The position numbers and the translations under genes are program-made. From Flavobacteriaceae bacterium (GTDB lineage Bacteria; Bacteroidota; Bacteroidia; Flavobacteriales; Flavobacteriaceae), in the NCBI GenBank assembly GCA_947488595.1, contig CANKZI010000011.1, positions 1-64,000 on the forward strand: a stretch of 64,000 bases of DNA. The letters run 5' to 3'. The first letter of the stretch is position 1. Each line of letters begins with the position of its first letter. Below are positions 1 through 8,072 of the stretch, in pieces. The notes beneath the pieces are model-generated. The model was not told where the DNA came from. It was given only the letters and a program-made list of their open reading frames with translations, and searched no databases.

Positions 1-3000
1 TGTCATATACGAAAACTTCTGTTCCATACCTGTTGAATATCGAAAGACGTTTTACATCAAAAGCACTCAAGTCAAAACTATCATTCTCGCCATTATTATC
101 TGGAGAAATACCTTTTTGAATTTTGCAAGAAACATCGGCAATATACACTGAATTTTGAGATTGACATCCATCAGCATTGATAACGGTAACGGTAAAATCA
201 CCTTTGGCATTAAGTATAATTGACTCTGGTGTTGCAGCAATTGGCTCAAAAGCTGAAGTGCTTGACCAAACATAAGTACTTGTTATTGGATCAAATGAAC
301 TGTTTAATGGAAGCGCGGTTAGTACAAAATCATTGCCCTCGTCGCAACCTGATTCAAATGTTATAGCGATTACCGACGTGTTTTCGGCAACAGCCACTAC
401 CGATTCTGAAATACAACCCAAAACATCAACTTTCAAAGTGTAATCGCCTACTTGATTTGCTGTCAATGTTGTGCCCGATACTTCTGAATTATCAGGAAGT
501 GTCCAAGTATAAACCGCGTTTGGATTGCTTATTTCAAAATTATCTGCTGTAAATGAAAGATTTACAGACTGATTTGGACAAATAATATAAGGCTCATTGA
601 CAAATGTAACTTCCCAATTGCCAACGCTTTCGCCAATAGTAATGAATTGTTGTGTACTTGTACAACCCAAAATTTCGACCGTAACGCCATATTGGCCGGA
701 AGAATCAATTGGTAAAACACTATTTTCGGAAACCACTGTGCTTGAATTCGGCAAAGTATAGGTGTAAGTTGCTGTCGCTCCCGCAGGATTGTTGGTAACA
801 TTGACCGCAATTGTTCCCGTTTCATCTGGACATAAAGTGGTTACCGAAGGCGTTAAATTGAAAGCCCAATCGGTATTGCTGTTAGTAATTGCAAAAGTTT
901 GATTTGCTGTACATCCGTTATTATTAACGGTAACCGAATAATCTCCATAGTTTGCGCCCGAAATTACCAATGTGCTTTGGTTCTGGTCAAAAATGATATT
1001 TCCGCCATAAAACCAAGTGAAAGTAACCAAATTCACATCAAAATTGTTATCAGTTGGAACAACCGCAATAGTTGTAGTGGCTTCTGGACAAATCGCCATC
1101 ACGCCAGAAAGTGTAAATTGAGGTGTTAAATCTTGCACATTCAAAAGGAACGAGACTATTTGGTTACAAGTTGTTCCTGTTTTGTTGATTCTTACATAAA
1201 TGGTTTGCCCGTTAGTGCCTGCGAATGCGTTTGGCGTTGTTATGGCATTGGCGGTAATATTATTTTCGGCATCATCGGCAGTCAAGAAATAGACTACATC
1301 ATGTGTACCCGTCAAAAATGGTGCTAAAATAAGCGTTTCATTAATTGTCAAATCAAAGATTGAAGTTCCAGCACTATTACAATCTATTAAATCTTGTGGA
1401 GTTCCGGCGATTGCATCTTGGAAATACTCGACTAATACTACGTCTTCAGCAAAGCAATCGGTATCGGTATAAGTCGCTTTGATGCTATAAGTTCCTGCTT
1501 CGTTAACGACTAGTACGGGATTGGTTTCACCTTCTATCTCATCATCACCATTGAACCATTGAAAAGTATAAGTTTCAGGATCTAATGCAGAATCTATGGT
1601 CACTGTATCGCCTAAACAGACAGCGGTTCCGTCAGCTTCAAGAAAATTATTTCCGAGTTCCACATTACCAATATTAAAACTACCTCCTTCTAAAAATATG
1701 GCAGAATCATAGGCTGTGTCTTGTCTATCGGCAATAACCAATTTGATATGGTATTGTACGCCAGGAATGATTGGCGCATTAATTTCGATGTCAACCGTAT
1801 GTCCGTCGAAATTAATTGGTGCTCCTAACGGATTGGTTCCTGGAAAATCTCCATAATACGTGCCGAACTTCTCTGGATTAACTGATTCGCAATCATTAAA
1901 GGCAGTGTTGTATTGTGCATCACGAATCGTTACCACTGAGATTGGAGAAACGACACCGTTGTCATCTACCACAGTGGCTAAATTTACAGTTTCATTCGTC
2001 TCCAAATTGGTCAATAAAAAAGCAAAGGAATCAGAAAATGTACACTGAAAATCGCCATATTCTTCTGAAGCAAAAATGAAATTGAATTTTAAGAGATTGG
2101 ATAATGGCGTAAAATCGAACTCTAATTTTGTAACATTTTTTGAATTCATTGCATTGCCAGTTGCGGCAAGAACAATAGCTTCAAGATCTGGATCTGGTAC
2201 TATCCATTCACTATCGAAAGGTCCTCCTTCACTTAAAAGCGACAAATTAGGCCCTGGACTACTCGCTGCATCTCCAGTAGATAATACGATTCCGTCCTGA
2301 TAAGGGAAATCAGATAAACTTTTATTGAAGTAACCGATTCCATTTACGTTATTAAAATCTGAACCTGTGGACCAAGTAATGTTTGTTACATTTAAACAAG
2401 TACTTTTCAAAAAGATATCTTCGATTAATTGCTGCTTTGTATATTGTGTGGTGTTGGCTGTTATCGGAGGAAGTATTCTACCAATACATAAATCAAAAGT
2501 AATGTCTTGCAAAGTAGCAACAGACGACCAAACTCTGATTTTATAAACTGCTCCAACAATTAAATCCTCTGCAATACTTTCTTCGGGATCGCTGCAATAC
2601 AGAAAAGTCAAATTACCACAAACATCACCTTGATATAAAGCGTGAACCAAATTTTCACTTGTACCTTGAATATTGCTCAACGTTATGATTTGCGTAGGAC
2701 TATTAGCTGTAAAACTGAACCAAATATCATCATCTTCAGCGCCAGCACATGTACTCGTTTGAGAGGATGCTGTTGCACCCGTAATCGAAGCAGATGTAAA
2801 TACGTTGCACTCAATGCCATTGTTTACTACCGCTGTTATGGCCGTAGCACATTCATCATTTGTAACTGCTGGTGGTGTGGTGATGCATAAATTAAACGTT
2901 GCGGTTTGATTAACATTGCTTCCATTGGTATAAACCCTTATTTTATATGTGCTTAACGGAATCAAATTATTAGCAATACTCACGTTTGGGTTGCTGCAAT

Positions 3001-6000
3001 AAAGTTGGGTTAGTGCGCCGCAATCGCTTCCGGCATATAAAGTATGGTTAATATCGGTAGTTCCACCAATAATATCACTTATTGTAATGATATGAATGGT
3101 TGACGTTGCTGTAAAAGTAAACCAAATATCATCATCGGTATTACCTGGGCATACGGGCGCTGTATTGGGCAACGAACGCGTGGCGCCCAAAGTGCTACCA
3201 GAAGCAAATTGTGCACAAACTCTTGTTGGATTTACTGGTACTACAGTTGAGAATTCACATTCATCATTCAATGGTTTGGTCGTAAATGTTTTTGGATTTA
3301 AAATGGTCCATGTACTGATGTCGGTTCCAGAACACAAAGCCCTTACATAATAAATATAGGTAGTTCCGGGCAATAATCCTGAAATGATATAAGGATTACT
3401 ATTCGCTATATAATAAGGCGCAACTCCACTTACTGGAGTTCCATTAACTGGAGGAGGTGCAGATCCAACAGGAACTGCATATACTTCCCATTGTGTTGCT
3501 CCCGGAATTGCGTTTTCTGTCCAAGACAATTCGGCCGATGTTTGCGTAATACTTCCGGCAGTTACCAGCAATGTTGTAGGTTTAGGACAGGTTGGTGGTG
3601 TACAACTGGCTACAGAAGCATAAACAACTTCCAATGGTGCACTAATGCCTGGTGCTTTTGTGAAGATGATATCTGTAAATGGATTTTGAATCGCCACGCC
3701 CACTTCATCTGGCGCTGTTCCTGCTACACTCCAAAACAAATCAAATGGTACATTGGTACATAATGGCACACTTACTGTCACTGGCCCTGCACCGTTTGCA
3801 AAAGTGGCACCGATTGTTGCTATAAGTATTCCGTTTTGACGTACTTGCATTCTTGCACCATTCCAACCATTGCCTTCCGCATCGGTTAAAAGAAATTTAT
3901 AGGCGCATTTGTCCTGAGGTTCACACGTAACCGTATTGAAAATAAATGGTCCCGACCAAGTACTTTTATCATCGCCTGGACAAACTGTTCTGATGTAATA
4001 AAAATAAATCGTTGCAGGCGTTAGTGTTCCCAATGGCAAAACCAATGGCGATGCTGTTGTAGTTGGAATTAACAATGTTCCGTTTCCGACTACTGGATTC
4101 AAAGGAGGAAGCGTTGTTGGCGGAATGATCGTTGGACTTGGAACTAACAAAACTTCCCATAAGGTATCTGTTGGCGTACCGTTCGTCCAAAGCAATGTTG
4201 TTGATGTTGTTGTTGTGTCCAAAACGCCCAACGCAATCGGTTTAGGACAAGTGGGCAATGTGGTAAATGTTGTCGGACCTGTCCAGTTGGAAGCCGCAGG
4301 ATTGTCACAATTTACTCTTACATAAACATCGTAAGCAGTATCGGCTAATAATGAATTAAAAAACAATTCAAATGATGGATTATTCACGTCGGCAACTGTA
4401 ATATTATCATACGGCCCACCAGCAGTATCGGCAGTTGGCGGAGCACTTCCAGCAGGAACTACATAAATATCCCAAGATGTTGTCGCTGGAGCAACCCATG
4501 TTACTGTTGCGTTGGTTGTATTTATGTTTGCAATTGGCACTTGAACATTGGTTGGTGGAATGTCACATTCAGGAACAGTACAATTCACTACTTCTGTAAA
4601 GATTACACCGCCTGGTGTTCCAGTTCCAGCAGTTTTAGTAAAAATGGTTTGACCGAAAGAGTTAACTACAGAGACAATACATTGTTGCGGTTGCGTTCCA
4701 GCGGTAAGCCAAAATATATCGTAACCGATCGTATTACACATTTGAACTGGAATATCAACAGGTCCTGCGCCAGAAGTATAGGTTGCTCCAATAGTAGCCA
4801 ATACAATTCCGTTTTGTCGGATTTGCATTCTTGCACCATTCCATCCATTATTGGCAGAATCTGTCATTCTGAAAATATGTGTACATTGATTTTCGACCGC
4901 ACAAATTTGAGTATTAAAAGTAAAAGGACCCGCCCAGGCAGTAAAAATTCCTGAGCCTGGAGTACATTCGGCCCTAACCCAGAACTGATATTGTGTTCCC
5001 GACGCTAATCCCGACGGCTGAAACGTTGTTGTGGTAACATAATATGCACCATTTCCTGTTGGCACAGGAGCATTTAAAGGTTGTACTTCTACTTCCCACG
5101 CAGCAAACTCTGGACTTACCCAACTTAGCGTTGCAGTGTCTAATAAAGGATCTGTTGCCGCTAAATTGATGGGTTTTGGTGTACATTCTTCACGTTGTAT
5201 GACTAAATTAAAGCCTACTGTAGGATTAGTAGCACTAGAAGATATCACGATAATATAGGTCTGCCCATTCACAACAGGAATGGTTACAATTCTAGGTGTC
5301 GAATTGGCATTGGCCACACCAGCGATACAATTCACACCTACGTTAGCACAACCGTTATAAACAAATAAAGACGAATTACCTGATGGTGTTCCAGCTGGCG
5401 TCATAGTAATACTAATTGTTCCATCTATTGTGGCGGTATAACTATAAAAAACTTCGTTTCCTTGTAAATAGTTGGTGTTTGCAGGAACAGCCCCGCAAAG
5501 TGTTCCTTGGGTTATATCAACCTCATCGCCAAAATTGGCTGTATTTCCAGAAGATTGAAACGGCAATCCCGAAACTAATAATGGGTCGTTACAAATGGAA
5601 CCCAATGGCAATGTACAAAATGGAAACGGACCACCATAGCCACTATAAACAGGATCATCGGCAGTTCCGCAAATCGCACGAACATAATATTCATAGCAAA
5701 CACCAGGTTGCAAAACAATATCTGAAGTCGTAGTTGTATAACTTGTTGGATTGATGCCTTCAGCGGTAACAACAAATCCTGTTCCCGTTGGAATTTGTCC
5801 AGATGGAACAATTTCAATCTCAAAAGTTGTGGCTAAACCCAAATTGTTCCATACCAATTCTACTATCGTCGACTGTATATTGGTTCCTATATCTAATCCG
5901 TTTGGACTCACACATTTTTGTCTTACTCTAACATCGTCAATCAACCATCGGTCACCCGCTCTTTGGCTCGTAGGTTGTAGAAATGTTCTGACAAAAGCAA

Positions 6001-6538
6001 TGTAAATTTGTTGTCCAATGTATTGTGCCGGAAAATCGACCGTTTTTTCTACATACTGAGTAATATCACCATTCAAATCTTGCAAATCGGATTCGGTCCA
6101 AGTTTGTATTATAGTAAATGCTTCTTGATTATTTTGCAATGGATTAAGCGATGCGCGAATTTGATAAACCGTGCCTTGATTGCCATTGGAAACCTGTCTT
6201 GTAAAAAAACGCAATTGTCCGTTTGCTGGAATCAATTGTTGCGAAGTGATCATCCAATCTTCTTCAGTATTATTGATGCCAATTTGTTCTGTGTTAATAT
6301 AAGCGGCATTGACTGATGCAGGATCCAATCCTGTATGCGCAGCATAACCAGAAGGATTTACTGGATTTGGCGTCGTATTAAGCATCCATTGTTGCGCTGC
6401 TCCAATTCCAAAATTGGGTCCAGCTGGCGCATTCAATCGCAACCAATCAACCGGAAATCCGTCTTCAAAATCTTCGGTAAGTTGCGAAAAACCAGAAAAA
6501 GAGATTAAAAATAAAAGTAGTAGTGTAATTTTTTTCAT
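1..6538 (-). CDS. giant T9SS-secreted multidomain adhesin, C-terminus cut by window edge
   Basis: Probably a surface or secreted adhesin exported by the type IX secretion system. The minus-strand frame from ATG at 6538 stays open to base 1 (2179 residues), so only a few tens of residues are missing. Order seen: signal peptide (1-19, ending GFSQ), a choice-of-anchor J/cleaved-adhesin-like domain (about 20-207, TEDFEDGFP to DRWLIDDVRVRQ), an FN3-like domain, a pre-peptidase-C-like beta domain (about 313-450), FN3 domains alternating with two NGWNGARMQ modules, two NDEC...DDIWF modules, a choice-of-anchor L domain (about 1383-1623, FASEEYGDF), Ig/PKD-like repeats, then a gliding-type (type B) sorting domain (KGISPDNNGEND; VKRLSIFNRYGTEV). 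Type B domains are known to direct T9SS export and often SprF-dependent attachment. A collinear paralog begins at 59677 on the other strand. The ligand is unknown. Confidence is high for class and frame, low for function. Confidence 0.93.
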   Translation of the reverse strand, partial: MKKITLLLLFLISFSGFSQLTEDFEDGFPVDWLRLNAPAGPNFGIGAAQQWMLNTTPNPVNPSGYAAHTGLDPASVNAAYINTEQIGINNTEEDWMITSQQLIPANGQLRFFTRQVSNGNQGTVYQIRASLNPLQNNQEAFTIIQTWTESDLQDLNGDITQYVEKTVDFPAQYIGQQIYIAFVRTFLQPTSQRAGDRWLIDDVRVRQKCVSPNGLDIGTNIQSTIVELVWNNLGLATTFEIEIVPSGQIPTGTGFVVTAEGINPTSYTTTTSDIVLQPGVCYEYYVRAICGTADDPVYSGYGGPFPFCTLPLGSICNDPLLVSGLPFQSSGNTANFGDEVDITQGTLCGAVPANTNYLQGNEVFYSYTATIDGTISITMTPAGTPSGNSSLFVYNGCANVGVNCIAGVANANSTPRIVTIPVVNGQTYIIVISSSATNPTVGFNLVIQREECTPKPINLAATDPLLDTATLSWVSPEFAAWEVEVQPLNAPVPTGNGAYYVTTTTFQPSGLASGTQYQFWVRAECTPGSGIFTAWAGPFTFNTQICAVENQCTHIFRMTDSANNGWNGARMQIRQNGIVLATIGATYTSGAGPVDIPVQMCNTIGYDIFWLTAGTQPQQCIVSVVNSFGQTIFTKTAGTGTPGGVIFTEVVNCTVPECDIPPTNVQVPIANINTTNATVTWVAPATTSWDIYVVPAGSAPPTADTAGGPYDNITVADVNNPSFELFFNSLLADTAYDVYVRVNCDNPAASNWTGPTTFTTLPTCPKPIALGVLDTTTTSTTLLWTNGTPTDTLWEVLLVPSPTIIPPTTLPPLNPVVGNGTLLIPTTTASPLVLPLGTLTPATIYFYYIRTVCPGDDKSTWSGPFIFNTVTCEPQDKCAYKFLLTDAEGNGWNGARMQVRQNGILIATIGATFANGAGPVTVSVPLCTNVPFDLFWSVAGTAPDEVGVAIQNPFTDIIFTKAPGISAPLEVVYASVASCTPPTCPKPTTLLVTAGSITQTSAELSWTENAIPGATQWEVYAVPVGSAPPPVNGTPVSGVAPYYIANSNPYIISGLLPGTTYIYYVRALCSGTDISTWTILNPKTFTTKPLNDECEFSTVVPVNPTRVCAQFASGSTLGATRSLPNTAPVCPGNTDDDIWFTFTATSTIHIITISDIIGGTTDINHTLYAGSDCGALTQLYCSNPNVSIANNLIPLSTYKIRVYTNGSNVNQTATFNLCITTPPAVTNDECATAITAVVNNGIECNVFTSASITGATASSQTSTCAGAEDDDIWFSFTANSPTQIITLSNIQGTSENLVHALYQGDVCGNLTFLYCSDPEESIAEDLIVGAVYKIRVWSSVATLQDITFDLCIGRILPPITANTTQYTKQQLIEDIFLKSTCLNVTNITWSTGSDFNNVNGIGYFNKSLSDFPYQDGIVLSTGDAASSPGPNLSLLSEGGPFDSEWIVPDPDLEAIVLAATGNAMNSKNVTKLEFDFTPLSNLLKFNFIFASEEYGDFQCTFSDSFAFLLTNLETNETVNLATVVDDNGVVSPISVVTIRDAQYNTAFNDCESVNPEKFGTYYGDFPGTNPLGAPINFDGHTVDIEINAPIIPGVQYHIKLVIADRQDTAYDSAIFLEGGSFNIGNVELGNNFLEADGTAVCLGDTVTIDSALDPETYTFQWFNGDDEIEGETNPVLVVNEAGTYSIKATYTDTDCFAEDVVLVEYFQDAIAGTPQDLIDCNSAGTSIFDLTINETLILAPFLTGTHDVVYFLTADDAENNITANAITTPNAFAGTNGQTIYVRINKTGTTCNQIVSFLLNVQDLTPQFTLSGVMAICPEATTTIAVVPTDNNFDVNLVTFTWFYGGNIIFDQNQSTLVISGANYGDYSVTVNNNGCTANQTFAITNSNTDWAFNLTPSVTTLCPDETGTIAVNVTNNPAGATATYTYTLPNSSTVVSENSVLPIDSSGQYGVTVEILGCTSTQQFITIGESVGNWEVTFVNEPYIICPNQSVNLSFTADNFEISNPNAVYTWTLPDNSEVSGTTLTANQVGDYTLKVDVLGCISESVVAVAENTSVIAITFESGCDEGNDFVLTALPLNSSFDPITSTYVWSSTSAFEPIAATPESIILNAKGDFTVTVINADGCQSQNSVYIADVSCKIQKGISPDNNGENDSFDLSAFDVKRLSIFNRYGTEVFVYD

Positions 6539-6589
6539 AAAATGAAAATTTTAACGGTTTTAGATGGAATGCATAAGAGGTATGATTTT

Positions 6590-6623
6590 CAAAATTAAGG
6601 AATTTTATTAAAAAAAAACAAAA
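6590..6623 (-). promoter_or_regulatory. Bacteroidota promoter of the left giant gene
   Basis: Read on the minus strand, TTTTG (6623-6619) is followed after 21 bases by TAATTTTG (6597-6590). This matches the primary sigma consensus of Bacteroidota (TTTG, 17-23 bases, TAnnTTTG). It would give a leader of about 45 bases before the ATG at 6538. The paralog at 59677 has the same arrangement. Confidence 0.6.
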
Positions 6624-6762
6624 TCTAAAGTATTTAACAAAATCATTATAAGTAAAGCAATCTGTAACATTAATATCGATTTTTTCTGATTTATTTGTGC
6701 TTTTCGCAAAAAAACATTTTGTATTTGACGTAGTTTTAAAAATTATTTGTGACAACATTTGT

Positions 6763-6770
6763 TATATTTG
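6763..6770 (+). promoter_or_regulatory. -7 box upstream of lpxH
   Basis: TATATTTG, matching TAnnTTTG, lies 18 bases before the lpxH ATG, implying a very short leader. No good -33 TTTG was found at standard spacing, so only the -7 element is claimed. Confidence 0.4.
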
Positions 6771-6787
6771 AACTTTAATTTTATATA

Positions 6788-7546
6788 ATGTTGCTTCCTA
6801 ATAACAAAAAAATATATTTCGCCTCTGACCAGCATTTTGGCGCACCAACTCCTGAATCGAGTTTTCTCAGAGAAAAAAAATTTATTTCTTGGCTTGATGA
6901 GGTTAAAATTGATGCCGAAGCCATCTTTTTACTTGGCGATTTGTTCGATTTTTGGTTCGAATATAAAACCGTTGTGCCAAAAGGGTTCATAAGGGTTTTG
7001 GGCAAATTGGCAGAAATTAAAGATTTGGGAATTCCTATCTATTTTTTTGTGGGTAATCACGATTTATGGATGCACGATTATTTTGAAAAAGAACTCCAAA
7101 TTCCTGTTTATTTTGACAATAAAGAATTCACTTTTGGCGATAAAACTTTTTTAATAGGTCATGGCGACGGAAAAGGGCCAGGTGATAAAGGTTATAAACG
7201 CATGAAGAAAGTTTTTATCCATCCTTTATCAAAATGGCTTTACCGCTGGTTGCATCCTGACATTGGAATGAGATTAGCCCAATACCTTTCGGTTAAAAAC
7301 AAATTAATTTCTGGCGATTCGGATGTTCAATTTTTGGGTGAAGACAATGAATGGCTTGTTTTGTACAGCAAACGCAAACTTGAAACCAAACATTACAACT
7401 ATCTTATTTTTGGTCATCGCCATCTTCCTATGGTGCTTTCAGTAGGTGAAAATTCAGAATACGTTAACCTTGGCGACTGGATCAGTTATTTTACTTACGG
7501 TGTTTTTGACGGTACAACTTTTGAATTGAAAACATTTAAAAATTAA
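6788..7546 (+). CDS. lpxH: UDP-2,3-diacylglucosamine diphosphatase LpxH
   Basis: A calcineurin-like metallophosphoesterase of 252 residues that should cleave UDP-2,3-diacylglucosamine to lipid X and UMP, the fourth step of lipid A synthesis, at the cytoplasmic face of the inner membrane. The metal-binding motifs are in family order: SDQHFG (about 13-18), GDLFDFW (about 49-55), GNHD, HGDG and a C-terminal GHRH. Length and the LFDFW signature fit LpxH better than generic phosphoesterases. It is transcribed divergently from the giant adhesin gene, and its stop codon overlaps the stop of the convergent gene at 7543-7899 by 4 bases. A related phosphohydrolase of the same superfamily cannot be excluded. 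Confidence 0.87.
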   Translation: MLLPNNKKIYFASDQHFGAPTPESSFLREKKFISWLDEVKIDAEAIFLLGDLFDFWFEYKTVVPKGFIRVLGKLAEIKDLGIPIYFFVGNHDLWMHDYFEKELQIPVYFDNKEFTFGDKTFLIGHGDGKGPGDKGYKRMKKVFIHPLSKWLYRWLHPDIGMRLAQYLSVKNKLISGDSDVQFLGEDNEWLVLYSKRKLETKHYNYLIFGHRHLPMVLSVGENSEYVNLGDWISYFTYGVFDGTTFELKTFKN

Positions 7547-7899
7547 TTGCGCCCGACACCATTTAGAAATTCATGAAGATTTACTTTAAATAAAGTCCCT
7601 TCCACCAAATCTTCAATAGCATTTAATTCTTGCACAGAAACCGCCAAATCAATTTGTGTACAGGGTGTTTTCAGCAAATATTTATGACATTTATTTTTTA
7701 AAACACAATCATTACACCCACTAATATTCTTGGAACTTTCGGCAATCAAAGCACTAAAAGCGGTCAATTCGGAAAAAGAAAAATGAAATCCTGTTTCCTT
7801 AAAAACCAATTGGACTTTTTCTGAAAAAGTAAATTTTTCTTTTTTCCAATAAAAAGACATACCAAAATCATTATAATACAATGGTGTTATTTGCTTCAT
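7543..7899 (-). CDS. small conserved Cys-rich protein of unknown function
   Basis: 118 residues with no signal peptide and no membrane segment, so probably cytoplasmic. The family was not recognised. The notable feature is a cysteine cluster in the middle, C-x2-C-x5-C-x8-C (SGCNDCVLKNKC...TPC), which could bind zinc or an Fe-S cluster; that is inference. The ATG at 7899 is preceded by AT-rich sequence. It converges on lpxH with a 4-base overlap of the two stop codons. Codon use resembles the neighbours. Confidence 0.7.
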   Translation of the reverse strand: MKQITPLYYNDFGMSFYWKKEKFTFSEKVQLVFKETGFHFSFSELTAFSALIAESSKNISGCNDCVLKNKCHKYLLKTPCTQIDLAVSVQELNAIEDLVEGTLFKVNLHEFLNGVGRN

Positions 7900-7971
7900 T
7901 TTTTATTATTTGACACAAATATAATTATTATTTATATTTATTCTAAATAATAGTTTGTTAAATGTTTGTCG

Positions 7972-8072
7972 TTTTTTGCGTTAAGGATGGAAGTGAAAAG
8001 CCCACAGTGCAGGAGGCACGACGGAACGAGGACTTGCAACGGACAGCCTGACCCTAAGGGAACGCCCAAAAA
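7972..8072 (+). repeat. structured intergenic element, copy A
   Basis: A conspicuously GC-richer block between the gene at 7543 and the 3' end of recJ. It starts TTTTGCGTTAAGGATGGA, continues through a variable middle containing inverted short segments, and ends AGCCTGACCC-TAA-GGGAACGCCC. A second copy sharing the first 18 bases (17 of 18 identical) and AGCCTGACsC lies on the minus strand at 17195-17304. It resembles intergenic elements recurring in Flavobacterium genomes and might belong to a described flavobacterial RNA motif such as Flavo-1; that link is from memory and untested. The element ends immediately at the recJ stop codon, so it could also act at recJ's mRNA end. Confidence 0.6.

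Noticed and set aside
4541..4954. A 137-codon plus-strand frame
   Set aside because: It lies wholly inside the minus-strand giant gene, whose frame is continuous and domain-bearing; the product has no recognisable features.
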